From contig CALNVZ010003433.1 of NCBI GenBank assembly GCA_940671915.1, positions 29,870,170 to 29,934,169 on the forward strand: a stretch of DNA of 64,000 bases. The letters are read 5' to 3'. The first letter of the stretch is position 1. Each line of letters starts with the position of its first letter. Both the position numbers and the translations under genes were made by a program. Shown here in pieces: positions 48,301 to 60,700 of the stretch. Source of the stretch: Paracentrotus lividus (Eukaryota > Echinodermata > Echinoidea > Camarodonta > Echinidae). The notes beneath the pieces were generated by a model that had not been told where the DNA came from, did not search any database, and saw only the letters and a program-made list of their open reading frames with translations.

Positions 48301-50623
48301 GAAATATCACCAAGATTTATGAGTTCGGAGGTAGTGTTGATGCCTATGTCATTTAACAATTAGATATTTTATTTGGCTTTGGTGTTTTTGATCAGCTGTA
48401 GCTTGTTTAAAACAACACTCTATTAAAATGGAACGGCGATGCACCTGATTGGATTGTCACTTTATTCTTCATCTACATTCATTGCAAACTGACATGACTA
48501 ATTGGTGTGCTTTCCCAGATATTTGTGCTTTTGATCATGTTTTTTATTAGTTTATGACGTGTGCGATATGCCCGATGTAACTTCCATTGGATTTTTGGAA
48601 GTGTCAATAGTTGATAGCTGGGGCAATAACATATATTGTTTGCATTTCAATGTATGCTAAGCGCACCCCTTTGCAGGACAGAGAGCTTACAATGGTAAAT
48701 AGGGTTTGCATTTATTTTTATAACTTTATAAATATGATCCAAGTCAGAATGATGTGGTATGGGAATGTTAATTTGAACAGCCGGTTTTACGTTTTTGCCG
48801 CATTATAAACAATTAATAAAAAAATAAAAGAAATACAGCAAAAAAAAAAAAAAAAAAAAAAAAGACTCTTAGACTTCGAAATTCTATCCTTTGCAAAACG
48901 ATCACCTTTTCTGTGAAAACCCCTCTTAATGATACAGTTGCACAGACACTGTTTTCAAGAAGTATAGTTCTTTCAAATATTTTGTTTCTTTGGCCAGCCG
49001 AGTTTAGGGGAAAAACGCAAGTCAAGAAACCCGTGTCAAAATGCTGTCATATTTTCATTGCGACGGGGGTAATGGTTTTCACGTCCGAATAGAACTATCT
49101 AGAATTAGTCTAATGCTGAAGCTGAAGAAGTATTCCAGTACTACATGCGCATTGCAATACTGAAAATTTCATCAAAAATTGGATAAAAAAGTCATTGCTG
49201 TAACTTATGTCAATATAAGATATAGATCTTTTATACACATGTGTGAAAAAATGGTATAAGTAAGATAAAGTGCAAAACAAGAGTGGGGAAAGACAACGCC
49301 AGCTTACTCATTGAATATTCGTAAGTCCACAGAACCATTTTTTTTAAATGTAAAACTTGAAGAAATAACTTTTTAAAAATCTTTTATCCGATTTTGATAG
49401 TATTTTCAGTGTGTAACTTATATTTTTTATCAATGCTGTTATAAAATAAGTAATTTAAAGCAGCCTACCTGTACCAGCAAAGCTAACTATCCAATAATTT
49501 TAGTCTTACCTTCCAAGAGAGCCGATATTTGAAAATGCAACGCGAGCTAATGAAAGAGTCCTCCTTGTAATCATATAAACTTTAACAAAGCAAAGTTCAT
49601 GCATTTTGGTGCGGGTGGGATTTCCCATAATTTCCAACTATTTGCAATATTCAGAAGACCATGCGTAGGAGGGGCATAAGATAGAAATAGTTTATTTGTT
49701 CTTTTGTACAAACTCGATCACGATTCATTTGTGTCTTTTAAAATGGGTTCAATGATGTAACCAATAGCGAGTGCGTATAAATGTCTCGTGTACATGCTTT
49801 AACTTTACGCAGCCCTTCCTATGGTGCATTTAGGGTATATCACCACATATTTTAGTTGTATCTTTTTACCTGTGCACCTAAGACGCTTTTTCACCACCTA
49901 ATGTCGCCCCACCACAAATTGTCGCCTGCGACAATATTTGCGAACACCTGCCACCACATATTGTTGCCCCATCCCAAATTGTCGCCTAAATTCGTAGGCG
50001 ACAATTTGTGATGCATTTGCCTTTCTCAATTTTTAGCCAAATTTGTATCGGCAAAATGAAACTTAGAACCATATTGTCGCCCATTACACAAATTCAATCT
50101 ATAGTCTAGTGTGTAGTGTGTGTGCGTCTGGGCGTGTGTCGTTGTTGGTAAGGTAATGTTTTGTGCATGGTGTTACTCGCCGTATGTTTGACGTGCAACA
50201 GATCATCAACCAGACTGGTTAGGTGTCCATTGCAGTGTCCACAAGGCCGCCACTGGTATCGACAAACCTGGCGCCTGGATGCGCACAATTCGTCTGCATG
50301 ACCGAAGATAACACTCTAGCAATGAGCGTAATAGCGCACCCTCCAACGTCAATGGCAGGTTCCAGATGCATAATTAGTCACCCCGTAGGGGTATGTGTTA
50401 AAATAAAAAATAAATAAAAAAGCAAAGAAATCATGAAAAATAACTGTGCATCATGAAGATATTCATGATTTTGCTATTACTACATAATAACATAATGCTA
50501 TCTCTATCTCCTGAAAATATGAAGTGTCATTCTTCGTCTCCATTCTTCTAAAATCAGCCGAAATTGAGACTATACCATCATAAAATATCATAAAAATTCA
50601 TAACATTCTACTGAGACCCATTG
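48301..50623. other. Gene-free stretch upstream of both IgSF genes
   Basis: Mostly AT-rich. A 24-nt A run (48840-48863) and short inverted words (AAATTGTCGCCTAAATTCG and CGAATTT/GGCGACAATTT, about 49900-50030) are present. The interval between the two divergent IgSF start codons includes this stretch, but no promoter element could be supported. Confidence 0.5.
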
Positions 50624-50960
50624 CACTGAAAACCTAACCTCGTCTGTCAATGGACCGACTAGCTTTAAAGCTAGTCGGTCTAGACGGACTAGTTTTAAAG
50701 CTAGTCTGCCATGCTTGTCCGTCGAGACGGACTAGCATACAACTGAATCTTCATCTCTCAACTTAACGGACGAGCTTTAAAGCTCGTCCGTCAAGCTTGA
50801 TGCTAGACCGTCGACGCGACCGACTAGGTCGATAAAAGTAGCTTGGTGGACCCCGTTTACCCATTAAAATGACTGACTAGCTTTTGATACAAATAGTTGC
50901 AATGTCGTTTCAATGTACCTTCTCTATTTATTCTGTTTCCGAGCATAATCAAGTTGATAC

Positions 50961-51433
50961 ATTCTGAAACAAAGCTTGTTTTGGCTTGACAATCTGAAAG
51001 CTTACGAGACATAACATCTTTCATGACAAGTATGCAATTCACGAGTACCGGTAGATTCCAAATATTGTTCTCCATTCTTCAGTTACAGGCTAATTGAATA
51101 CCTCGGTACTATAGAACTCAAGAACCCGGTATTTTCTTACAGAATGCTGGTGAATGCCCGGCTTAGCAACAACAGCAAATAGAAGTTGGGTACAATCAAC
51201 ATTCTCAAACAAAGGTTGTTTTGGCTTGACAATCTGAGAGCAATACGATAGCCGAAATAACATCAATCGTGACAAGTATGCCATTCACGAGTAGGTTAGA
51301 AATATTGTTCCATTCTTTAATTACAGGCTAATTGAATACTTCGCTACTATAGAACCCATGAACCGTCTATTCTTATAGATTGCTGGTAAATGCCCGGCTT
51401 AGCAACATCAGTGAATAGAAGGTGGTACAATGG
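50961..51433. repeat. Tandem duplication, two units of about 235-240 bp
   Basis: Unit A (50961-51200) and unit B (51201-51433) share long stretches such as TTGTTTTGGCTTGACAATCT, TTACAGGCTAATTGAATAC and TGCCCGGCTTAGCAACA, with small indels. It lies inside the CACTG-ended element. Confidence 0.85.
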
Positions 51434-51788
51434 ATTGAATAACATGCGCATTGCGAAAAGGACATCACTATTAGTTGCATTATCTGTATGTGAATTCCAT
51501 TTAATGAGCAAACTGTACAGAGGCAGACTTGATATACCCTGTAAAGCTTAATATTTTGATTACAATGGCGATCTCCTTCGAGTGACATGACTGTGTGAGT
51601 ACTCTTTTTGAATTCCTTGTGTTTCAGTTCACAGATAGCGTTATTTTTTCACATAGATTAATGTTATAATCACCAACGCGAAAAATTATGTCTTGCCAAA
51701 TCAATTTATAAATTGTGTGTATTTACAACGATAATAAAAATCACATTAAATTATGAAAATCAAAATTTAATTCTAATAATAAATACAG

Positions 51789-51881
51789 AAGCCGCTTCTC
51801 TTTTAGATTACTTGTATCTGAAAGAAAAGAATATTAGATTAGAGGCACGACTTTGGGATTCTGAAGTGGCTGCAAAAGCAG
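51789..51881 (+). CDS. Candidate exon inside a transposon (uncertain)
   Basis: 93 nt bounded by ACAG on the left and GTAGG on the right. It is open in a phase-1 to phase-1 reading that gives about 30 residues including LKEKNIRLEARLWDSEVAAK, a charged stretch with helical or coiled-coil character. No family is recognised. It could be an exon of a decayed transposon protein, a host exon captured by the element, or chance. Its codon usage looks more protein-like than the surroundings, but that is only an impression. Confidence 0.25.
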
Positions 51882-52634
51882 GTAGGCCTACAACAAAAAG
51901 TCATGATGATGTAAGCCATGACTGCGAACCATGGGCCCCGTGCCCCCATTATTTGATAATTGCCACAATGTTAACCAATTGTGCCTCCTGTATTAATTCC
52001 TGTCTTCTGATTTATATGATTTTTTTTTTGGCTCAAAATCTTGTGACAAAATGCATGTTTTTAATCGTATCTTTATAATGTCCTCTAATATTTCAGATTT
52101 AACGTCTCTGACAAGCTGGTGGAGCAATATTAACCTCGTCCGTCATGCTAGTCTGTCAAGACAACAGCAAGAACATCGCGGCAGAAAAGCGCGACGGACT
52201 AGCTTTTACACCGTGACCGACTAGCTGTAAAGCTAGTCCTGCTCAAAAGCTCGTCAGTCTGGGCATCACTACGACTAGCTTTTATGCTAGTCCGTCAAAC
52301 TAGTCGATCACGACGGACGAGCTTTAAAATTTATTAGTCTGTCGTGACCGACTAGTTTTAAAGCTAGTCTGTCATGACCGACTAGCTTTCTGGAAAGCTA
52401 GTCCGTCGTGACCGACAAGCATTAAAACTAGTCCGTCTTGACGGACTAACTTGACGGACTAGCCTTCAAGCTAGTCAGTAGAGACGGACGAGTTTTAAAG
52501 CTAGTCCGTAATAACCGGGTTCGTTGAAGGAAACCTAGTCCGTCGTGACCGACTAGTTTTAAAGCTATTCAGTCTGGGTATCACTACGACTAGCTTTAAA
52601 GCTTGTCGGTCTACCCGTTTAGGTTTTCAGTGTG

Positions 52635-53174
52635 TAGCTCTGGATTTTATATGAATTATTTTCCAAACCATTACACCATCTTCGATACGCGTTAAGGGCA
52701 TGCGCCGGCTTTCAAATAGTCTAGAGGTCTGCCTCCTGATGAGCCTCTTCTCCGATAATCACACTATATTTCCAAGCCGTCACTAAGGTCCGCATTTAAT
52801 ATATTCATTTTCTGTTCATTTGTATAGTTCTGTGATTCTACTTTGATCATGCAATACTACTTATACAGACGCTGTCAACAACGTCTGCATTTACCTCAAA
52901 GAGTTACTTTTTTTAATAGTAATCTCCTCATTATAGAGTACAGCTCATTGAAGTACAAGCAGTGAGCGTTCGAAATGTTGCGCCTAAACTGATTAAACTT
53001 TAATATCATTATTGATATTTAATTCGTTTTGATTATCTATATTTTTAACTTTCACTTCTTGTACTTCAATGAGTTCGTATAATGATTTTAACCACTTCTC
53101 CCTGCTAGTGCGATATTTTACTTCCGCTATTTCTCTGAGCATGCCTACTTCCGGTCGTGTTCTGCTTAAATATA
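52635..53174. other. Gene-free stretch
   Basis: No recognised content; AGTACAAGCAGTGAGCG and CATTGAAGTACAAG words near 52950 and 53065 form a weak inverted pair. Confidence 0.4.
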
Positions 53175-53700
53175 CAGTGCGTCCAAATAAGACGAAACGG
53201 AACTCAGATGTATAAACTGTTATGATTCATGAGATATCAAGTGTATCATTACAATTTTAAATTGTCTTCTTTATTTCGATTCCCGACACTATACGTGAGA
53301 TCAACACATTAATGAGCAAGAAGAGTTTAACATTTTACGCGGATTAGAGTCGAGAGAACCACACTGGAATGCTTGCAGCAAGCAATTCGTAATCAATTGG
53401 AAATTTAACAAATGAAACCTTACAAAGGACATCAGAGAAATGCCAGTGAACCATCATTTTCTTATCACAAACAATGTCGTTGAATCTTGTCAGCTTATTC
53501 TGCGCAATTTTATTTTGACAATTTAATTTCAAACTATCCACGCTCATATCATGCATATGGCTTATTCGTTTAGCTTCTGTTTATAGAAAGGAAAAATAAT
53601 ACACACTTTATAATTCAATAATTGTTTCTTTTTAAGAAAAGGACTGGCTGTTTGGGTCCCCTTTTTCTTTTTTTTTCTTTTTTTTTGGTGAGACGCACTG
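53175..53700. mobile_element. TA-flanked mariner-like MITE
   Basis: Begins CAGTGCGTCC and ends GAGACGCACTG, flanked by TA (53173-53174, 53701-53702). The outer 10-12 bp are inverted, but the 526-bp interior is not a foldback. A T/C-rich tract precedes the right end. No transposase remnant recognised. Confidence 0.6.
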
Positions 53701-53702
53701 TA

Positions 53703-54332
53703 AAGATAACTTTAAACCAACAAGGTCATGGCAGTGTTCTTCCTAAAACTAAATTTTCAGTTGTTTTTTGTACGTGATATATCTGACAATGAAGCAAAAC
53801 CTTTGATGGCACGCAAGGCCTTGAATTGTAGGCAATACTTAAAGCTATAGTACTGTTTTGGCAAGTTCAACAAATATTAACTTTCACATTTTCAATACAT
53901 AGAATGAAAGATTATCTGATAAAACGATATTAAATGTATATCGCTTGATATATGTTACAGAAAGTATGAAGATCATCAGGAATTATATCAGGACAAAAAT
54001 ATCTATGGTCCAAAGTTGGGGTCCCGGCTAAATGAGCTATATTTCCCTTAAATATAAAGCAACTATACATGCATGACAATGGAAAAAACGTTAGCATGAT
54101 ATCTTTGAATAAAGCTTCTTCGCTTAAATCTGCAACATTTACAATTATGACATAATTGTCTGGAAGGTAATACGGAAAATAACATCTCTGCAATAGGGCA
54201 CCAAGCTGACTCTTACGGTAAAATTCAATTTTTCAAAAAATATTCAACATGTTCTACATGTAACAAATAAGTGCCTTGTAAACATGGTAAAGGTCACATT
54301 GCTCTTTTAGATTTTGAATGTTTCATAGGAGA
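53703..54332. other. Gene-free stretch
   Basis: No recognised content; the frame 53930-54193 on the minus strand has no domain. Confidence 0.4.
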
Positions 54333-54340
54333 CCAATAAT

Positions 54341-54461
54341 CACTGGCGTAGCCCACCCCCCCCCCCCTTTATCAAAAGAATTGCGTCCCGCTCGACCGAT
54401 AGTGAATACTCAACCCCCCCCCCCCACAAACAAAAGAAAGGAATGTGTGTCTACGCCCGTG
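54341..54461. mobile_element. 121-bp hAT-like MITE with 8-bp duplication
   Basis: Begins CACTGGCGTAGCCC and ends CTACGCCCGTG. The 8-bp word CCAATAAT flanks both sides (54333-54340, 54462-54469). C runs fill the middle. Consistent with the same broad hAT-type group as 17560-18666. Confidence 0.7.
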
Positions 54462-54689
54462 CCAATAATCAAAAGTGACCTGATCATATCTTACTTAGAT
54501 AATATCACAGCTTTAACACACACTCACAAATGACGGAATAATAATGTGAAAAGAGAGGATTAAGTGAAACCATTACTGAAACTATAAAAGCTAGATAAAC
54601 GTAAGATTTGATATGCGATTATGTATTCGAGAAAAAATCTCGAGGGAGTACTTAACGCGGCCAGGAGTTAATAAGACAAGCCATCGAAG

Positions 54690-54744
54690 ATGACGTCTTG
54701 CCGTCCCCGTCAAGTTTACTTTACATGTGTCTTCATGTTATCAT
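54690..54744 (+). CDS. Exon 1 of plus-strand IgSF gene: signal peptide
   Basis: 55 nt from ATG to a strong GTAAGT donor, phase 1. It encodes MTSCRPRQVYFTCVFMLS: a basic N-region then a hydrophobic stretch. It joins in frame (TTG) to the V exon. Chosen because phase and leader character match; it is short, so chance remains possible. Confidence 0.6.
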
Positions 54745-57700
54745 GTAAGTTTTCATAGCTTAAAGCTTGTATTATTTTTTAAATAAATATATTGTAGTTT
54801 ACTAAAACAATCGACTATTACGAATTTTAGGGGAAGGTCCTTCGGCCTCATGTGAAGACTCCGAATGTTATTATATATATATATATATATTTAAATTTAT
54901 ATATATATATATATTTTTTTTTTTGGGGGGGGGGGAATACTAGCGACCTCTTTTTTGGCACTTATCCTTCTAGAATCGGCGCAAAAAAGATATTCTTCCC
55001 CTTTGATCATAATTATTTGGCTTGGGTACCCTATGTTCATTATTCATTTGCGAAAGGTTATAAACGACAATTCAAAACAGTTTTTAAGGTAACATGAAAC
55101 ATTTTGTTTAATTAAGGTGATTTATTTATTGATCTATTTTGTTATTTGTTTATTTATTTAATTATTATTATTACTATTCTTTTATTATTATTATTATTAT
55201 TTTTGCTTATTACTTATTTACTAATAAAATCATGCATCAAATTTCTCCGAAAACTGTTTTATGTTTCGTTTATACCCTTTTGCAAATGAATAGTCGCAAA
55301 AAGCGTACCGTAAAAATGTTACATAAAAAACAACACCCTGATTCGATAAATTTGTTTCTACCTTTGCAAAGGAAAATGAAGTTCTCTATTACATAGACGG
55401 TTTATCAATTTTATCACATTTTGCTACATAATCACTTCCTCGCATTTCGGTTCACAACTTTCTTAGAAACGGCGAAAAAGGGGACTATTTCTTTTCTATG
55501 TCTTGGCTTTCAACTACTCGTCATTGAAAATGGATATATAGTGCATTTCAGAATATATATATTTTTAATACCAAATAAAAATGTGAAATACTTGTAAAAT
55601 ATACAGTGTGTCCCACAAAAAATGCTAATGGCAATTTAGATGGATATAATATCAAAATTACAATATCATATTAATTCTTATTCTACACCCCTAAACTACA
55701 ATTCATTTTCTGCAAGTGGATCGAATTTGATGTCATATGGTCAAATAATCACAAAAATATGAGCATATTTTCATCACTCATCAGGACACCTCTCCATCCA
55801 AGTTTTGTATTAAGTAGTACCGGGTATATCGAATAAAATAAACCCAAGTTTGATCATTAATATTTTGAAATATATTTCAGTAGTGATTATGAAAGTTATA
55901 TCACTGTAAAGTGCAACTCATTACCATTCTAATAATGTGTCCCTTAGCTCACCAATATCACGCATTGCTGAACCCCGTTGTTCTGAAAAAGTCTTGCAAA
56001 ACTGTGAGTGTTCACTTTCATGCTCCTTGAGGAGCGTTATTCAAAGGAAACCCAACTTTGATTATCAATGAGCGTGAAAGTGAACCACTCACATTTTTGC
56101 AAGACATATTTAAAACAATGGGGTTCAGTGATACATGATATTGGTGAGCTGAGAGAGGTATCATTAAAATGGTAATGAGTTGCACTTTACAGCGGTATAA
56201 ATTTCATAATTACTACTGAAATATTTTTCAAAGTATTAATGATCAAACTTGGGTTTGCTTTATTCAACACATCCGGTACTACTCAATACAAACTTGGATG
56301 GAGAGGTTTCCTGATGTGTAATGACAAAATGCTCATATCTTTGTGATTCTTGGATCATATCACATGAAATTTCAACCACTTGTAGAAAACGAATTGTAGT
56401 TTACGGGTGTAAAGATATAAACAATATTATTTTGTAATTTTAATTTTATATCCATCTGAAGTGCCATTAGCATTTTTTGTGGGACACACTGTATATATAT
56501 ATTTTAATGCACGTATTTCAATTTTGTTGCAATATTCATTACAGGTGATGTTTTTAGTTGTTAGTGTCATCCTTATTAAATACGATTTTTTTATTTTTTT
56601 ATTAACCCAGTGGGGTGGTCAGCAAACTCACTCAACATCACTGCAATAGCAGGTAACAGAATTGAGCTGCCATGCAATATCTCTCAATATCATGGTTCTC
56701 TGGTGTCTCTAACATGGGCGTTCCAGTCCAATACACTTCTCGTCCATGTATGCGACGGACAATGCAGTAATGTTTCATCAGGAAAGTTTTCCTCAAGCAT
56801 AAACAAGGAAATTGGTATCGGTAAGATTATTATAATCGTTCAAGTTATATCTCAGCCAATTGCCCTTGTCTTATAACCATTATTTAATTGTGGACAATAT
56901 AATGTTAATAATAGTTACATTAATAGCGTTTAATACATTTATCCACCGTGGTGTTTCTAAGCGCTTATAGTGTTAACAAGTATAAACTCAACCTTTAAAT
57001 AGTTTTTAGATAAATATATTTGAAACGGCTTCTTTCACTGATGATTCCTGCCTAAAAAAAAGTTCATTTTGCGATGATGTTCTTTTATGTTTCCTCTTGT
57101 TAAAGCAGAAATACCTCGTCTTGTCACCTTCTTCTCTCTCCAAAAATGATCATGAAGACTATGGTTTTGAATAAATTATACATTTAACAACATAATCTTT
57201 TTTGCAGCAAGACTTGTAAACATAATGATACACGCAATTATAGCTGTGTTGCAAAGAATATGGAGGGTATATGGAAATTGTTATCAATACTTTGACAAGT
57301 TTAACATGGCAAAACTTATCCGAAAACATGATACAGACGACAACAATACACTGAAAACCTAAACGGGTAGACCGACTAGCTTTAAAGCTAGTCGTAGTGA
57401 TGCCCAGACTGACTAGCTTTAAAGCTAGTCAGTCACGACGGACTAGTTTTCCTTCAACACAATCCGGTTATTACGGACTAGCTTTAAAGCTCGTCCGTCT
57501 CTACGGACTAGCTTGAAAGCTAGTCCGTCAAGTTAGTCGGTCACGGCGGACTAGTTTTAATGCTGGTCGGTCATGACAGACTAGTTTTAAAGCTAGTCCG
57601 TTTTGACCGACTAGTTTGATGGACTAGCATAAAAGCTAGTCGTAGTGATGCCCAGACTGACGAGCTTTTTGAGCAGGACTAGCTTACAGCTAGTCCGCAA

Positions 57701-60700
57701 GGTGTCAAAACTAGTCAGTCCGCGTTGTCTGTCGCGATGTTCTTACTTCTGCTCATGAGCCGGAGCTGAGCCTGGTACCACCAATAGCGTTAATGCTGTT
57801 CGCTCGAGGACATATGCTCAGAGCACTCGTCCAACACTGAAAAGTATGGAGAAAACCATTGTAAAGCAATACTGATATATATTTATTTTGTATTCAGACA
57901 GAAATTCCATAGATTTCATTAGCAAATCATGTTAATATATTACACTGCGATGGATGCATCAGAATAGCAGGACCTGGCTAATCGACGAGGCAGACACTAT
58001 AGCCTCTCAGACCTTAATGGACGAACTTTACTCACACGGTACGATAGATCACACCCCGTCCGCTGAGACCTTCAATTGGAAATCAAATGTAGAAAGATAA
58101 TCCTACCAACTGCAAGCCCGGCGCAATGCTAACACAAGCTCAAGTAGATGCGAGATTCGCATAAGCTAAATAAAATACTGCGAGTTTAGAATAATCACTC
58201 ACTTAGAAAGTGCTTAGCCATCATCAGGCGTCCGATTGACCCTGGTCTACTCGAACATGAGAACGGAGAGTACGTGTGGCAAACTGTTCAAATGTTGAGC
58301 TGATATTAGCCATAAAATCGATTAAAGAGAAGGTCTCGAGACGGGCAACCGCAAACATAAAGGTTATGGTCGTCCTCCACCTAGCCCTGAATAGAAGTAA
58401 AAGAAACACCATATAAGATGCGGCCCGTCTCCCGAGTAACTCACGTGAGGCGAAGCATAGAAATCATGCGGATTTACAACAAATCTAGGAGACGATACAT
58501 AACATCCATCCCCGCCTCGCTCACGGGTCACCTTGCCCGCGAACTGCGACTCGCCTCCAATTACGTCTCCTCCCACTGCTTATCCTGTTACCCATGCCAT
58601 CTCGCTCCTCCCACTCATCCCTTCGCGCCACCGGCCGCATCAACTTGTTGTCCGACTCTAAAACCTACCGCTCCAGCGTGAACATGACAACTATTACCTC
58701 CCTTCGGAACCCCCCCGCGGTCGCGAATCTCAACCTTCTGACCCAGACATCTGCGATCCGACTCGGATCTCTGATCGGACATCGGGTCAATCTACACCCT
58801 TCTGCTCCATGAACTCTGCTGTTACTCCAAATTCGCGCCCCTAGGGCTGCCATCTAACTTAACACCGCATGTCGTCCAGAGCCAGTTAAGAATCGGAGTA
58901 ACAACACACAACCCACACAAAAACTCTCTCTCAACCCCCCCACTCTCCCATCTCTCCTCACCCTCCCTTTCAATGCCAAATCCTGCGATCCGCCGCCACT
59001 ATACCCGCGCGGTGAAAAGAAATCAGAGTGTGAAATAACGAGTGCCCCACTGTCCGCGACCGCGACTCGTCCCTCGACTTCATATGTGCTCTGACAATCC
59101 AATCATTGTCCTTGATGTGTTGCATTAGTGCCTGCGCTTTGCTGACCATGGTTCCTAACGCAATATACATTGAGAGCCGACCTCAGAATCCTCTCATACC
59201 TGCGCCTTGTATATCGACTAATACTGTCTTTCAGTCATCTCACAGAAATGTAGTGCAGCATGATAACTCTTAAGAAAGAATTGAATTCATATATATTTAT
59301 ATGTTGACTAATTTACTGTTGTGCAGTAACACACACGCAATTTAAATATTAATATTGGCAAGAGCAGAAATTTGTCTCTCTGCGTTGGTGATTATAGCTA
59401 TCTAATCCAGTGTGAAAACCATAACAGCACATATCGTCTGGAACTAGAAATAAGAGAATTCAAATAAAGAGTACTCAGCAGCCATATCTACGTTAATGAG
59501 GATTCGTCTCATTATCATACATAATATCATGTGAGATCTCAGTACTGGTAGCGCCATGTACATTAGTATCGGACATATACTGCGCCTTCCCTCCTACAGA
59601 TTGTGCTAATTAAATAGAACTCTCACAACAGTTCACAATACACCATATATAGATAGATGTCACTGTGTTCGCCAACTGTCGCATGTTATCACTCCTCCAG
59701 ATAGACATGATTCACATATAGTATTAGCACTTTACATTAAAGTAAACAAGCAACGACACAGCAGTGTACCTCACACTCAATGAGAATAGCTCCAACACCA
59801 CCCATTGTCATATGAACCAAAATTACCCAACTAAGTTAAATCCAACTGCTACGGCCTATAATGCTAGTTGACATAGCCGGGCATATGCGCCGTAACAATA
59901 TAAGCAAATAGACCAGTATTTCTGCGGTTCGATGAGTTAACGACGGATTCACATTAGTCCTTGTTAATCTAAAGAAATGGAGAACAATCGTTTGCCCTAC
60001 GTCGTGAATTGCCCACTCATTGCTGCTGGCATTGATAGGATCTAATCGCATGATCGCTCAGAGCTTCGCTTCGCGCCCACGCGCTCATCTCACAACCAAG
60101 ACTTTGTTTATGAGAAATAAATAATAGATATATCTCATTATGGAATTATAAATAAGTTACAGAACATAGACCCCTCTAAAATATTATACACATGGTAGAA
60201 CCGATAGATATTGGAATTGACATTTTATGCATGCGCTGTGTGTGGATTCTCTCATAAAGCTGTCATGCTCATTTACTCCAAGTTAGTAACGAGCATTTTT
60301 CAAGCTATGTGTATCAGAATCTAGTCGGTGCATTCTAGTCGGTATCGTGAGAGCTCATACCTACTTAATTTTAGAGAAGCATACGTCCGTCGCATAGTCG
60401 ACGACTAACATCATGTTGTGACGGAGCTAGCTTTAATCTCGTCGCGGTCAAAGTTGAGTTTGGATTCAGTTTGTAATAGCTAGTTCCGTCTCAACGGACT
60501 AACATGACACACTAGCTTTAAAACTAGTCCGTCTTGACTGACTAGCTTTAAAGCTAGTCCGTCCACAAACGGACGAGGTTAGGTTTTCAGTGTAGAGTCC
60601 ATGCAAGAATTAGTTAAACTAAAGTAACTTAGACTTGCCTAGATATTTTAGTTTTGTGTGCAATATATGTCCTGTTGGTGCCTGTTGGTATGTTGTTTAT

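Larger units (their letters stand above)
50624..52632. mobile_element. CACTGAAAACCTAA-ended element, copy 1, with CTAGCTTTAAAGCTAG arrays
   Basis: The ends CACTGAAAACCTAACCTCG and GTTTAGGTTTTCAGTG are inverted; TG flanks both sides (50622-50623, 52633-52634). Subterminal arrays (about 50650-50830 and 52185-52620) contain degenerate copies of a palindrome, ACTAGCTTTAAAGCTAGT, punctuated by GTCCGTC/GACGGAC. CACTG ends with a 2-bp duplication fit EnSpm/CACTA. The interior holds a tandem duplication and one exon-like segment, but no recognisable transposase. Confidence 0.8.

Noticed and set aside
50650..52620. CRISPR-like array because of regularly repeated palindromes
   Set aside because: The repeats are degenerate, there are no unique equal-length spacers, the arrays are subterminal in a transposon, and the genome is eukaryotic.
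58418..59102. Overlapping open frames on both strands in the GC-richer island
   Set aside because: No recognisable domain, several frames open at once, and located inside a transposon; better explained by base composition.
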